DNA of 16,401 nucleotides from an uncultured beta proteobacterium (GCA_903944555.1 CAJASG010000410.1:1-16401); one strand, 5' to 3'; positions 1 through 7,994 are shown, numbered from the stretch's first letter. Notes: generated by a model from the sequence alone, not told the origin. Program-made: numbers and translations.

Positions 1-234
1 CACGTCCGAGCCGGACTCGATCAGCACCTGGGTGGACATGACCACCTCTTTGCCGGCCTCGATCAGGCGTGCGGCAATGGCCAGCCAGTCGGCCAAGCGC
101 AACTCACGGCGGCGCGAGCACACGGTTTCACCCAGGTACACGATGTCCACAGGAGTCTTGGCGATGGACGCATAAAAGTCCATTACCGTCTCACGCTGCC
201 AGTAGTACAGCAGGGGTCCTAAAGCAAGTTTCAT
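1..234 (-). CDS. ubiV: UbiV, O2-independent ubiquinone hydroxylation protein (5' part only)
   Basis: UbiV is a U32 peptidase-like, 4Fe-4S protein that works with UbiU (and the lipid carrier UbiT) to hydroxylate ubiquinone precursors without O2, so the cell can make ubiquinone anaerobically. Only the first 78 residues are in the window; the family is about 290 residues. The start [12 protein letters not shown] and the segments [12 protein letters not shown] and DWLAIAARL match the known UbiV N-terminus. Cys39, equivalent to the first cluster ligand of E. coli UbiV, is present. The other three cysteines would lie beyond the left edge. The ATG at 234 overlaps the ubiU stop by ATGA, so the two are almost certainly co-translated; an in-frame ATG at 240 is an alternative start. 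No enzymatic peptidase role is implied by the U32 name. Confidence 0.9.
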   Translation of the reverse strand, partial: MKLALGPLLYYWQRETVMDFYASIAKTPVDIVYLGETVCSRRRELRLADWLAIAARLIEAGKEVVMSTQVLIESGSDV

Positions 235-1292
235 TTCCATGGCCTGTGGTAGGCCCCCAAGGTGTGTTGTTGTCCTTCTGCGACCTTGTCCAGGCTGCTC
301 ATCCAAGCCGGTTTGGCCGAATAGCGGTGCGGGTTGTCGCGGCAGTTGTCAATGGCCTCGCGCCAGACCTTGGTGACTTGTGCCACGTAGGCCGGGCTGC
401 GTTGGCGGCCTTCAATCTTGATAGCTCGCACACCGATCTTCATCAATTGCGGCAAAAGCTCCAGCGTGTTCAGGCTGGTGGGCTCTTCAATGGCGTAGTA
501 GTTGTGGTCGTCGCCCACATCAAACCGGCCTTTGCACAGCGTGGGGTAACCCGCGTTTTCTCCGGGCGCGTAACGGTCAATCAGCACCCCGTTCAGACGC
601 GACTCGCGGCCCTGCGGTGTCTCAACCCAGCGCACGGCTTTGGGCGGTGAACACACGCCGTTGGTGTTGGGTGCTTCGCCCGTCACATAGGAAGACAAGG
701 CACAGCGCCCCTCCACCATCACGCACAGGCTGCCAAATCCAACCACTTCACTCTCGACGGGCGTTTTTTCCCGCACCTGCGCCACCTGGGTCATGGACAA
801 GACCCGGGGCAACACCGCACGGGAAATACCAAAGTGCCGGTGGTAAAAGTTGATCGCCTCGTAGTTGGTTGCCGAACCCTGCACCGACAAATGCAGGCGC
901 AGCTCCGGGTAGTGCTTTTGGGCATAGGCCATCAGGCCGGGGTCGGCCAGGATGACTGCATGGACACCGCTTTGGGCGGCCCGGTCGATGGCGTTTTGCC
1001 ACACCTGCGGACTGGACGCCTGCGGGTAGGTATTGAGGGCAAGCAGCACTTTGCGACCCCGGTCATGGGCGTATCGGATACCCGTATTGATGGCCGCCTC
1101 GTCAAAATTCAAACCGGCAAAGTTGCGGGCATTGGTGGCGTCACGGAACCCCAGATAGACACAGTCGGCCCCGTTGTCGATGGCGGCTTTGAGGGCGGGC
1201 AGGCTACCTGCTGGGCACACCAGCTCAAATGGCGCGGCGTGGCCGGTAGTCGATGGTGACGCAACAGGGCTATCGGTGGTGGGAGTCATCAT
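231..1292 (-). CDS. ubiU: UbiU, O2-independent ubiquinone hydroxylation protein
   Basis: This is the partner of UbiV in anaerobic ubiquinone synthesis and belongs to the U32 family. The core [20 protein letters not shown], the NFAGLNF segment, [10 protein letters not shown] and the C-terminal [10 protein letters not shown] follow E. coli UbiU closely. Counting from the ATG at 1292, Cys190, Cys197, Cys214 and Cys253 keep the spacing of the four E. coli 4Fe-4S ligands (x6, x16, x38), so the cluster site is intact. The open frame runs back to 1421, but those residues show no family likeness and would cover the regulatory region. I chose the tandem ATGs at 1292/1289, which give a 353-residue protein with about 20 extra N-terminal residues relative to E. 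coli. No good Shine-Dalgarno is visible. The gene overlaps ubiV by 4 bases and diverges from an MFS gene. Confidence 0.93.
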   Translation of the reverse strand: MMTPTTDSPVASPSTTGHAAPFELVCPAGSLPALKAAIDNGADCVYLGFRDATNARNFAGLNFDEAAINTGIRYAHDRGRKVLLALNTYPQASSPQVWQNAIDRAAQSGVHAVILADPGLMAYAQKHYPELRLHLSVQGSATNYEAINFYHRHFGISRAVLPRVLSMTQVAQVREKTPVESEVVGFGSLCVMVEGRCALSSYVTGEAPNTNGVCSPPKAVRWVETPQGRESRLNGVLIDRYAPGENAGYPTLCKGRFDVGDDHNYYAIEEPTSLNTLELLPQLMKIGVRAIKIEGRQRSPAYVAQVTKVWREAIDNCRDNPHRYSAKPAWMSSLDKVAEGQQHTLGAYHRPWK

Positions 1293-1324
1293 GTCGATGG
1301 ACGCAGGCAAACTTTGAAGCCGCG

Positions 1325-1333
1325 AAGGTAGCA
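1325..1333 (-). promoter_or_regulatory. Candidate extended -10 element of the ubiU promoter
   Basis: The minus strand reads TGC-TACCTT: an upstream TG plus a hexamer agreeing with TATAAT at three positions (T1, A2, T6). It predicts a start near 1318 and a leader of about 26 nt before the ATG at 1292. No -35 box is needed for an FNR class II promoter, and none is seen. The hexamer is weak by itself; the spacing to the FNR-like site is the main support. Confidence 0.4.
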
Positions 1334-1352
1334 GACCCCCATGAAATGTCCG

Positions 1353-1366
1353 ATGATGTAGGTCAA
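1353..1366 (-). promoter_or_regulatory. Candidate FNR/ANR-type binding site upstream of ubiU
   Basis: Read on the minus strand the site is TTGACCTACATCAT, matching the FNR consensus TTGAT-N4-ATCAA at 8 of 10 defined positions. Its centre (1359.5) is exactly 41.5 bp upstream of the start point predicted from the -10 element at 1325-1330, the position of a class II FNR-activated promoter. It sits in the divergent ubiU/MFS gap and ends 19 bp before the ATG of the MFS gene, so it could also affect that gene. Regulation of ubiUV by Fnr is established in E. coli; its operation here is inferred from this site. Confidence 0.6.
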
Positions 1367-1385
1367 CTAATTGAAAAATACCCGA

Positions 1386-2552
1386 ATGAACCGAAATCTC
1401 TGGCTTCTTGCCTTGTGTCAAGGGCTGTTCCTGACCAACAACGTCACCTTCATTGCCATCAACGGACTGGTCGGACTAAGCCTGGCACCTTTTGGCTGGA
1501 TGGCAACACTGCCGGTGATGGGCTACGTGGTGGGTGCGGCCCTGAGCACACCGCTGGTGGCGCGCACGCAGTCCCGTTTTGGGCGGCGCATTTCCTTCCA
1601 GATTGGCTTGGCCGTGGCCGTGGCCACTGCGGGGGTAGCCGCCTGGGCGGTCATCAGCCACCAGTTTTGGCTGCTGGTCGGGGCCACGGTGGTGGCGGGT
1701 TACTACAGCGCCAATGGACAGTTGTACCGTTTTGCCGCCGCCGAACTGGCCCTGCCCAGCCACCGCGAAAAAGCGGTGTCGCTGGTGATGGCGGGTGGCC
1801 TGATCGGCGCCATTGCGGGGCCGAATCTGGCCGCGCGCTCACGCACCCTGCTGGAGGTTCCGTTTGCGGGAGCGTACATCGCCCTGGCGGGCGTGGCACT
1901 GCTGGCCATGGTGCTGATGGCGTTTGTCCAGTTCCCGGCGCATGTGGTTAACAAAGGGGCTTCCGCCAGTGGACGCCCCTTGTCAGAAATCATGCGTCAG
2001 CCGGTCTTCATCGTGGCCTGCGCGGGCTCCGCATTGGGTTTCGGTGTGATGAACCTGCTGATGGCGGCCACGCCCCTGGCTATGCAGCAATGTGGTCTGG
2101 GCTTTGACGATGCCGCCTTTGTGCTGGAGTGGCATGTGATTGGCATGTTCGCCCCCGGCTTTTTTACCGGCCACCTCATCAAACGTTTTGGCGCCGTGGC
2201 CATCATGGGCGTCGGCGTACTGCTCAACCTGGCCTGCATTGCGATTGCGCTGTCCGGCGTGGAGTTGCACCAATTTGTCGTGGCCCTGTTTTTGCTGGGC
2301 GTGGGGTGGAACTTTTTATTCACTGGCGGCACGACCTTGTCCCTGGGGGCCTACCGGCCCGAGGAAAAAGACCGTGCCCAGGCGGCAATTAACTTTTGGG
2401 TGTTTGCCGTCACCGCACTGACCTCTTTTGCCTCCGGCGCCCTCATCACCACCCAGGGCTGGAACACCTTGAATTGGGGCTCGCTGGTGCCCTTGGGCCT
2501 GACGGCCATGGCGCTAGGGTGGTTTGCACTGCGCCAGCGCGCCCAGCGCTAA
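1386..2552 (+). CDS. MFS transporter, substrate unknown
   Basis: This is an inner-membrane secondary transporter of 388 residues from the ATG at 1386; a TTG at 1371 would add five residues but lies almost on the FNR-like site. The sequence is hydrophobic throughout, with about 12 membrane segments. The loop after the second segment, ARTQSRFGRR, is a recognisable MFS motif A, and the central hydrophilic stretch around residues 190-205 separates the two six-helix halves. The substrate cannot be told from sequence. It diverges from ubiU across about 90 bp, a position that permits shared control by oxygen, though an anaerobic role is only inference. Its stop codon overlaps the stop of the convergent GGDEF-EAL gene (bases 2549-2552). 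Confidence 0.85.
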   Translation: MNRNLWLLALCQGLFLTNNVTFIAINGLVGLSLAPFGWMATLPVMGYVVGAALSTPLVARTQSRFGRRISFQIGLAVAVATAGVAAWAVISHQFWLLVGATVVAGYYSANGQLYRFAAAELALPSHREKAVSLVMAGGLIGAIAGPNLAARSRTLLEVPFAGAYIALAGVALLAMVLMAFVQFPAHVVNKGASASGRPLSEIMRQPVFIVACAGSALGFGVMNLLMAATPLAMQQCGLGFDDAAFVLEWHVIGMFAPGFFTGHLIKRFGAVAIMGVGVLLNLACIAIALSGVELHQFVVALFLLGVGWNFLFTGGTTLSLGAYRPEEKDRAQAAINFWVFAVTALTSFASGALITTQGWNTLNWGSLVPLGLTAMALGWFALRQRAQR

Positions 2553-4600
2553 ACGCGTTTGGCGATCCATGCCTCCAGCTCATTCACGGGCAGGGGGCGC
2601 GCAATGTAGTAGCCCTGCAAGATGTGGCAGCCGCTGTCGCGCAAGAAAAGCTGCTGCTCAGGTGTTTCCACACCTTCGGCCACCACCGTCAGCCCCAAGG
2701 CGTTAGCGAGGCCGACCACGCCTTTGATGATGGCCCGCGAGTCGTTGTCGGTGCTGGCGTCGCTGACAAATGACTGGTCGATCTTCAGCTGGTTGGGCCG
2801 CAAACGTTTGAGGTACGACAGCGACGAGTAGCCCGTACCAAAGTCATCAATGGCGATGCCCACACCAATTTCGCGCAGCAGTTCAATGATGCGCTGGCTG
2901 GTTTCGGTCTCCGCCATCAAGACGCTCTCGGTGATCTCGATTTCAAGCTCCTGTGGCGCAATCCCGCTGGCCCCCAGGGCCGCCTGCACACTGTCGAGCA
3001 AACGGTGGTCGCGAAACTCCAATGCCGACACATTGACGGACATGGCACCCACGGCCACGCCGCGCGTCTTCCATTCGGCCATTTGGCGACAGGCCTCCCC
3101 CAGCGTCCAAACCCCCATAGCAGCGATTTTTCCCGACTCCTCGGCAATGCCAATAAAACTGCCCGGGTACAGCAAGCCGCGCTTGGGGTGCTGCCAGCGC
3201 ACCAGCGCCTCGACACCAACCAATTCGCCGGACTGCGAATCCACTTGGGGTTGGTAATGCAGCACCAGTTGCCCCCCGGCAATCGCCTGGTCCAGCTCCT
3301 GCTCAAGCTCGATGCTGGCCTGAAACCGGGAATTGAGCTCAGAATGGAAAAAGTTGTACCGCGCCCGACCCAGGGTTTTGGCCTGGTACATCGCCACGTC
3401 TGCGTTCTTCACCAGTGTTTCAAAATCATCCGCATCGTCCGGAAACAGGGCAATACCCATGCTGGCCGAAACATGGGCAGATCCGCCCTCCAGCACCACC
3501 GGCAACTCAATGGCCTTGAGCAAGCGTTGCGCCATCTCGACCAGGAACTCCCACTGACCAATGTCACGGGCCAGCACCAAAAATTCGTCTCCGCTTTGGC
3601 GGCATACGATGTCCACCTCGCGCAGCGTCTCCTGCAGACGGCGCCCCACCTCCACCAGGAGGGCATCGCCGGCTGCATGACCCATGCTGTCATTGACCGC
3701 CTTGAAACGGTCCAGATCAATGAAAAATACGGCAAAACGCTGCTTGCTACGGCGTGCGTGCAGCATTTCACGCTGTACCAGATCGGTAAACAGGGCACGA
3801 TTGGGCAGACCGGTTAAGTGGTCGTACATCGCCAGCTGTTCCAGCTGCTTGTTCTTTTCCCCCAGTTGCCGGAACAACTCCCCGAGCTGGCTTTGCACCT
3901 TGCTGAGGTGCCGGCCCAATAGGCCCAGTTCATCCTGGCGGGTCCAGGAAAATACAGATGGGTCGCCCGCGTCGCCGTGGTCCAACAGAGCCGTAGCCTG
4001 CTCCTTGAGTCGCTCAATCGGCTGCAAAATACGCGCCACCAACACCGGCGTCAGGATCAACAGGCTGACGATCACTTGCAGCGCCACCAGCATCAGCATT
4101 TGGCTGCGTCGCTGCTGCAAAACGCCTTGCCCGTAGGTCATATCAAACCATACGGTCAAGGTGCCCAAGGGCTCTCCGACTCGCATAATCGATGCGGTTC
4201 GGCGATTGAGCCTCAGACTTGCTGTTTCACTGTCCAGTGAGCGCGTATAGCCTTCACGGACACGTTGCAACCCCTGCGCAGCGGACTGCCCCTCCTCCAC
4301 CCGAACCGCCATCACCTGTGGGTTTTCCAGCAGGTGGCTGGCCACGGTGTTAATGGCAACCCGGTCCACCACCCAAATGGGGTCCGCCAGCGATACGCTG
4401 CCCATGCCCATCAGGGCATTCTCTGCATTCTCTTGCTGCTGACTCTGGGTCTTTTCGGCCAGCCGCTGCTCCACCGCCAGCAACAGCATCGCAGGTGCAG
4501 TGACGCCCAGCACAATCACCAACATCATGGTGCTGCGCAAAGGCAAACCGCCACGCCAGCGCAGGCGCAAACGACCCAAGGCTTGGAACAAGGTATTCAA
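2549..4600 (-). CDS. Membrane-bound GGDEF-EAL cyclic-di-GMP protein
   Basis: This is a 683-residue inner-membrane signalling protein. Order: cytoplasmic tail (1-24), membrane helix (25-45), unknown periplasmic sensor (about 46-165), second helix (168-190), HAMP-like linker (190-245), GGDEF domain (about 255-420) and EAL domain (about 435-680). The diguanylate cyclase signature is SGDEF (336-340), a commonly active variant. An inhibitory RxxD site (R327-D330) lies five residues ahead of it. The phosphodiesterase domain keeps EAL (464-466), SVNVSA, DDFGTG (585-590), KIDQSF, EGVET and QGYYIARP. Both activities therefore look possible, but the net direction cannot be told. The start is a TTG at 4600 with no clear ribosome-binding site, 13 bases after the stop of the lipase gene, so translation may be coupled. 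The periplasmic part resembles nothing I can name. Confidence 0.92.
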   Translation of the reverse strand: MNTLFQALGRLRLRWRGGLPLRSTMMLVIVLGVTAPAMLLLAVEQRLAEKTQSQQQENAENALMGMGSVSLADPIWVVDRVAINTVASHLLENPQVMAVRVEEGQSAAQGLQRVREGYTRSLDSETASLRLNRRTASIMRVGEPLGTLTVWFDMTYGQGVLQQRRSQMLMLVALQVIVSLLILTPVLVARILQPIERLKEQATALLDHGDAGDPSVFSWTRQDELGLLGRHLSKVQSQLGELFRQLGEKNKQLEQLAMYDHLTGLPNRALFTDLVQREMLHARRSKQRFAVFFIDLDRFKAVNDSMGHAAGDALLVEVGRRLQETLREVDIVCRQSGDEFLVLARDIGQWEFLVEMAQRLLKAIELPVVLEGGSAHVSASMGIALFPDDADDFETLVKNADVAMYQAKTLGRARYNFFHSELNSRFQASIELEQELDQAIAGGQLVLHYQPQVDSQSGELVGVEALVRWQHPKRGLLYPGSFIGIAEESGKIAAMGVWTLGEACRQMAEWKTRGVAVGAMSVNVSALEFRDHRLLDSVQAALGASGIAPQELEIEITESVLMAETETSQRIIELLREIGVGIAIDDFGTGYSSLSYLKRLRPNQLKIDQSFVSDASTDNDSRAIIKGVVGLANALGLTVVAEGVETPEQQLFLRDSGCHILQGYYIARPLPVNELEAWIAKRV

Positions 4601-4613
4601 TTGCTGGCGCTTT

Positions 4614-5456
4614 TCAAAATTTCTGCTCCAACCAGGCTTTCAGGGTTGCAAACACGGGGGCGGGGTCCAGCTCATTAAAAATCTCATGGTAGAGCGCCTC
4701 GAAGCACACTGCGGTCACCACATGTTTGGACGCGGCCGCAGCAAAATCGCGACTACCCTGGGGGTTGAGCAGCCGGTCCGCACCGGCGTACATCAGCAAG
4801 GTGGGCACCGTCCACTGCCCGGCCATTGCCACGGTTTGTGGGCCCGCAGTGGCGATAAAGCGCGCCAAACGGGCCGAGATGCGATCGTGCACCAAGGGAT
4901 CGGCCTTGTAGGCGGCAACCACCGCCGGATCGTGCGAAATGAATTGCGGATTCAAGCCGTTGCCCACGCACAGATTGGGCGCAATTTTGGGTAGCACGGC
5001 GATCAGCAATTTTTGAAACCAGCCCAAACCGGGGTTCAGGGCCGGAGAAGACAGGATCACACCATCCACAGCGCGAACACCCAGCGACACGAACCGGGCC
5101 ACCACCAACCCACCCATGCTGTGGCCCAGCAGGATAAGGGGCGTGCTGCTGCGCAGGCGTGCGCGGGTGCTGTCCACAATGTCCGCCAAATCGTCGAGCA
5201 AGCGGGTGTCGGTGGGCAAGCTGCCGCGCGCGCCACCGGACTCGCCGTGGCCGCACTGGTCGTAACCGCGCACGGCAAAGCCCCATTCATTGAGCGCACG
5301 GGCCACCGTCTCATAGCGGCCAGCGTGTTCACCCAGCCCGTGCACCACAATGACCACGCCGCGCAGGGCAACGCCACGGTCCAGCGGCCAGTCCTGAATA
5401 ACGACGTTGTCGCCGTCACTGGCAATAAAAGTAGATAGGGTGGATTCCGAAGTCAT
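4614..5456 (-). CDS. Alpha/beta hydrolase, monoacylglycerol lipase / lysophospholipase type
   Basis: This is a soluble serine hydrolase of 280 residues in the Hydrolase_4 / monoacylglycerol-lipase group, likely cleaving monoacylglycerols or lysophospholipids. The oxyanion-hole motif HGLGEHAGRY starts at residue 39. The nucleophile elbow GHSMGG puts the serine at 113, and D227 (in AGADRLL) and H257 (in YHEIFNE) complete the triad. Length and motif order are normal for the family, and no signal peptide is seen. Ahead of the start, ATGACTTC is repeated in tandem; the upstream copy opens a three-codon frame ending in the TGA that overlaps the true ATG, and a GAGGG is better placed for that copy. 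The gene lies 81 bp after metW and just ahead of the GGDEF-EAL gene on the same strand, so co-transcription is possible. Confidence 0.88.
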   Translation of the reverse strand: MTSESTLSTFIASDGDNVVIQDWPLDRGVALRGVVIVVHGLGEHAGRYETVARALNEWGFAVRGYDQCGHGESGGARGSLPTDTRLLDDLADIVDSTRARLRSSTPLILLGHSMGGLVVARFVSLGVRAVDGVILSSPALNPGLGWFQKLLIAVLPKIAPNLCVGNGLNPQFISHDPAVVAAYKADPLVHDRISARLARFIATAGPQTVAMAGQWTVPTLLMYAGADRLLNPQGSRDFAAAASKHVVTAVCFEALYHEIFNELDPAPVFATLKAWLEQKF

Positions 5457-5537
5457 GAAGTCATAGTCGCCAAGTGCCCTCAGTTTAGTGGAAGCGCCGC
5501 AGGCTGTCGCCAGCGAGGTTAAACCCTACCAAAGACT

Positions 5538-6119
5538 TCAGCGTGACAGTTGGTACACCGAGGTACCCGCCAGCAGGTTCGGTGCGAAGCGCACCGTGGC
5601 GCCATCCTGGATACCAAAGCTATCCACCACCCGCAAGCCATTGCGCTCGGCCAGCAGCGCCAGATCGGCATGGGTACCGACGCGAATGTTGGGGGTGTCG
5701 TACCACTGGTACGGCAAGCGCTTGGTCACCGGCATGCGCCCGCGCAACACACTCAGCCGGTTAGGCCAGTGCGCAAAGTTGGGAAACGCCACAATGCCCA
5801 TGCGCCCCACGCGCACCGTCTCGCGCAGCATGACCTCGGCGTTGCGCAGGTGCTGCAGGGTGTCGAGCTGCAGCACCACATCAAACGAGGCGTCGTCAAA
5901 CATGGCCAAACCTTCGTCCAGATTGAGCTGAATGACGTTGACCCCGCGTTGCACGCAGGCCAGCACATTGGCGTCGGCAATTTCCACGCCGTAACCGGTG
6001 CAGCCGCGGTGTCGCTGCAGGTGATCCAGCATGGCGCCGTCGCCACAACCCAAGTCGAGTACGCGCGCCCCGTGCGGCACCAGTTGGGCTATCGCGTGCA
6101 TGGTGGTGGGGTCGCTCAT
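5538..6119 (-). CDS. metW: MetW, methionine biosynthesis methyltransferase-like protein
   Basis: MetW is a small class I SAM-binding protein found paired with MetX in proteobacteria and needed, with MetX, for homoserine acylation in several of them. Its exact reaction is not settled. The 193 residues match full-length Met[10 protein letters not shown] (about 20-28) is the SAM-binding loop, [13 protein letters not shown] is motif IV-like, and FPNFAHW with [10 protein letters not shown] is typical of MetW rather than of general methyltransferases. The ATG at 6119 overlaps the metX stop by ATGA, so the two are coupled and share the SAM-II leader upstream of metX. Confidence 0.95.
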   Translation of the reverse strand: MSDPTTMHAIAQLVPHGARVLDLGCGDGAMLDHLQRHRGCTGYGVEIADANVLACVQRGVNVIQLNLDEGLAMFDDASFDVVLQLDTLQHLRNAEVMLRETVRVGRMGIVAFPNFAHWPNRLSVLRGRMPVTKRLPYQWYDTPNIRVGTHADLALLAERNGLRVVDSFGIQDGATVRFAPNLLAGTSVYQLSR

Positions 6120-7267
6120 GGGGTCACCTCTTTCGCAACGCTATCAAAATAGGAGCTGACCACACTCATGTAGCGGGCGTCATCCAGCAAAAAGGCATCG
6201 TGGCCGTGAGGCGCATCAATCTCGGCGTAACTCACATCGCGCTTGTTGTCCAGCAGCGCCTTGACGATTTCGCGGCTGCGTTTGGGGGAAAAGCGCCAGT
6301 CGGTGGTGAAGCTCACCAGCAAAAACTTGCAGGTGGCGCGCGCCAGTGCGTGGCTCAGGTCCGCGCCGTAGGTGCGGGCCGGATCGAAATAGTCCAGCGC
6401 CCGGGTGATCAGCAAATAGGTGTTGGCGTCAAAGTACTCGGCAAACTTGTCGCCCTGGTAACGCAGGTAGCTCTCAATTTGAAATTCGGCTTCCAGCGTG
6501 CTGTAGAAATACTCACGCGGGGCACCTTCCTGCGTGGCCGCAATTAACTGGCGGCCGAACTTCTCGTTCATCACATCGTCGCTCAGGTAGGTGATGTGGC
6601 CAATCATGCGGGCGATGCGCAGGCCGCGCTTGGGGATCGTGCCGTGTTCGTAGAAATGCCCACCGTGGAAATCCGGGTCGGTCACGATGGCGCGCCGGGC
6701 CACCTCGTTGAAAGCAATGTTCTCGGCCGTGAGGTTAGGCGCACTGGCTACCACCACCGCGTGGCGCACCCGGCTGGGGTACTGCAGCGTCCAACTCAAG
6801 GCCTGCATGCCGCCCAAGCTGCCACCCATCACCGCCGCCAAGGTCTCGATGCCCAGTGCATCCAGCAGCCGGGCCTGTGCGTTGACCCAATCTTCCACCG
6901 TCACCACGGGGAAGTCGGCGCCGTAGACCCGACCGGTGTCGGGGTTGGTGTGCATGGGGCCGGTAGAACCGAAGCACGAGCCCAGGTTGTTGACCCCGAT
7001 CACGAAAAATTGGTCGGTGTCCAGCGCTTTGCCTGGCCCGATCATGTTGTCCCACCAGCCTTCGCTTTTGTCCTGCCCCGCGTAGACCCCGGCCACATGG
7101 TGGGAGGCGTTGAGTGCGTGGCAGATCAACACCGCATTGGTTTTGCCGGCATTGAGCGTGCCGTAGGTCTCAAAGCTCAGCGAATAGTCGCGCAGTGACG
7201 CGCCGCTTTGCAAGGGCAAAGGGTCGGCAAAGTGCATGGACTGTGGCGTGGCAAACATTTCTGTCAT
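6116..7267 (-). CDS. metX: MetX, homoserine O-acyltransferase
   Basis: MetX acylates homoserine in the first committed step of methionine synthesis. The 383-residue protein has the alpha/beta-hydrolase layout of the family. S150 is the nucleophile in [11 protein letters not shown]323 lies in TTDWRFSP and H356 in PHGHDAF, completing the triad. The segment [12 protein letters not shown] is of the kind seen in proteobacterial MetX enzymes, many of which use succinyl-CoA; acetyl versus succinyl specificity is not proven by sequence alone. The ATG at 7267 follows directly on the run of Ts of a terminator and has no Shine-Dalgarno; ATGs at codons 4 and 11 are alternatives. A SAM-II-like riboswitch and terminator control the metX-metW pair. 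Confidence 0.96.
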   Translation of the reverse strand: MTEMFATPQSMHFADPLPLQSGASLRDYSLSFETYGTLNAGKTNAVLICHALNASHHVAGVYAGQDKSEGWWDNMIGPGKALDTDQFFVIGVNNLGSCFGSTGPMHTNPDTGRVYGADFPVVTVEDWVNAQARLLDALGIETLAAVMGGSLGGMQALSWTLQYPSRVRHAVVVASAPNLTAENIAFNEVARRAIVTDPDFHGGHFYEHGTIPKRGLRIARMIGHITYLSDDVMNEKFGRQLIAATQEGAPREYFYSTLEAEFQIESYLRYQGDKFAEYFDANTYLLITRALDYFDPARTYGADLSHALARATCKFLLVSFTTDWRFSPKRSREIVKALLDNKRDVSYAEIDAPHGHDAFLLDDARYMSVVSSYFDSVAKEVTP

Positions 7268-7303
7268 AAAAAAACCCGGCGACGCTAAAGGCGAAACCGG
7301 GTT
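7268..7303 (-). terminator. Intrinsic terminator ending at the metX start codon
   Basis: On the minus strand, AACCCGG (7303-7297) pairs perfectly with CCGGGTT (7279-7273). The hairpin is followed by a T run ending at 7268, the base before the metX ATG. The 17-nt loop can form a further CGC/GCG pair. Because the hairpin is upstream of the coding region and downstream of the SAM-II-like aptamer, it is read as a regulated terminator. The aptamer core GCTAAAG (7319-7313) is perfectly complementary to CTTTAGC in the loop (7290-7284), and GACGC (7313-7309) to GCGTC (7285-7281). Either pairing could act as an antiterminator when SAM is scarce. Confidence 0.75.
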
Positions 7304-7308
7304 GGCTG

Positions 7309-7359
7309 GCGTCTTTAGCTGAACTTATTAAGCGCCCGCAAGCTGTAGCAAATCGGCGC
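7309..7359 (-). ncRNA. Candidate SAM-II (SAM-alpha) riboswitch controlling metX-metW
   Basis: The minus strand shows the SAM-II layout. P1 is GCGCC (7359-7355) paired with GGCGC (7336-7332). The conserved GATTTG follows the 5' arm, and GCTTGC (7343-7338) precedes the 3' arm. Then come an A-rich TTAATAAG and the invariant-looking core GCTAAAG (7319-7313). A pseudoknot helix can form between AGCTT (7344-7340) and AAGTT (7326-7322), with one G-U pair. SAM-II RNAs bind S-adenosylmethionine and switch off methionine genes. They are best known from Alphaproteobacteria; I recognised this one by motif, not by a covariance search. The predicted transcript begins at about 7360, immediately before P1. 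Confidence 0.75.
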
Positions 7360-7366
7360 ATTGTGG

Positions 7367-7372
7367 ATTCTA
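7367..7372 (-). promoter_or_regulatory. Candidate -10 box of the metX promoter
   Basis: TAGAAT on the minus strand agrees with TATAAT at five of six positions and predicts a start at about 7360, one base ahead of the riboswitch P1 stem. The sequence 17-18 bp further upstream is a poor -35 box, so the promoter would be weak or assisted. Confidence 0.45.
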
Positions 7373-7396
7373 ACAATGGTTGCAAACGGGTTTCCC

Positions 7397-7415
7397 GCTG
7401 CGGTCTTTGCGCAGC
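7397..7415. terminator. Hairpin between the DUF3124 gene and the metX promoter
   Basis: GCTGCG (7397-7402) and CGCAGC (7410-7415) form a perfect 6-bp stem with a 7-nt loop, 22-40 bases past the DUF3124 stop. No T run follows on either strand. It may be a weak or Rho-assisted terminator, or an unrelated inverted repeat. Confidence 0.3.
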
Positions 7416-7436
7416 TCCCGTAGAAACCTGGCGGAC

Positions 7437-7913
7437 TCACTCGTCTGGCAATGCCCGCGCCGAACTGGTAAACGCGATGGACCTGCCGACGGGCAGGTTC
7501 ACGTGGAGCCCTTCCACAATGGGCGGGTTGGTGGGCTTGTCCGACTTCCAGGAAATCACGAAATTGGCCCCTGAGCCACCCGTATCGTCGCTTCGGGGAA
7601 TGAACAACTCATACGTGCCCATCGGCACCACGGTCTTTGGCGACGTCACGTACTCGCGCAGCTTCTTGCCATCGGTGTCGTAATACTGCGCGGACGTAAT
7701 TCGAATGGGCTTCAGTGGGTCGGTATTGCGAATGCTCACAGACACCGAGACCAACGTCTTCGTCGGCTGGTCGTTCTTGTCCACCTCGCCATGCCAGATG
7801 TGTGAATAGATCGGCAGGTACAGGTTCTGGCCCAGCGACTTGCCTGGAGGCAACTGGCCAAGTGCCAGTCCGCTGGACAACGCCAACAACACAGGGAGCA
7901 CAAGCAACTTCAT
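7437..7913 (-). CDS. Secreted DUF3124 family protein
   Basis: This is a 158-residue exported protein. The ATG at 7913 is chosen because GAGGAGG stands just upstream and the protein then opens with a clean signal peptide (MKLLVLPVLLALSSGLALG), probably cut before Gln20; the longer open frame back to 8009 is not supported. The mature part has the DUF3124 marks: LYLPIYSHIWHG, VSVSIRNTD, the TGGSGANFVISW stretch and a closing SIAFTSSARAL. The family's function is unknown; the protein should reside in the periplasm. It lies on the metX strand, 169 bases ahead of metX, but a hairpin and a separate promoter lie between them. It diverges from the 235-residue gene at 8002. Confidence 0.85.
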   Translation of the reverse strand: MKLLVLPVLLALSSGLALGQLPPGKSLGQNLYLPIYSHIWHGEVDKNDQPTKTLVSVSVSIRNTDPLKPIRITSAQYYDTDGKKLREYVTSPKTVVPMGTYELFIPRSDDTGGSGANFVISWKSDKPTNPPIVEGLHVNLPVGRSIAFTSSARALPDE

Positions 7914-7988
7914 AAAACCTCCTCGGGTGAAATACCCATGCGTGGTGGACAGAAAGGTCGAAACGGCCTCTGCATAGTCGTTGGGCGA

Positions 7989-7994
7989 AGTATA
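7989..7994 (-). promoter_or_regulatory. Candidate -10 box for the DUF3124 gene
   Basis: TATACT on the minus strand is a five-of-six match to TATAAT, with a poor TTGCAG 16 bp upstream inside the start of the divergent gene. It predicts a leader of about 69 nt before the ATG at 7913. On the plus strand the overlapping TATATT is too close to the ATG at 8002 for a normal leader. Confidence 0.35.

Noticed and set aside
1293..1421. N-terminal extension of UbiU back to 1421
   Set aside because: The extra 43 residues have no likeness to UbiU, would overlap the FNR-like site and the start of the divergent MFS gene, and are not needed for a full-length protein.
2551..2560. AAACGCGTTT palindrome at the MFS/GGDEF-EAL junction as a terminator
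   Set aside because: The stem would be only three A-T pairs around CGCG with no T run; it is just a short palindrome.
3005..3817. 270-codon open frame on the plus strand
   Set aside because: It lies wholly antisense to the GGDEF-EAL gene, whose motifs are intact; its His/Gln/Arg-rich product looks like no protein and it reflects high-GC codon structure.
5457..5467. Three-codon frame (ATG ACT TCA TGA) ahead of the lipase start as a regulatory leader peptide
   Set aside because: It arises from a short tandem ATGACTTC repeat; too short to judge and no attenuator structure accompanies it.
7170..7385. 71-codon minus-strand frame covering the metX leader
   Set aside because: It runs through the riboswitch and terminator and into metX in another frame; the RNA explanation is far stronger than a leader protein.
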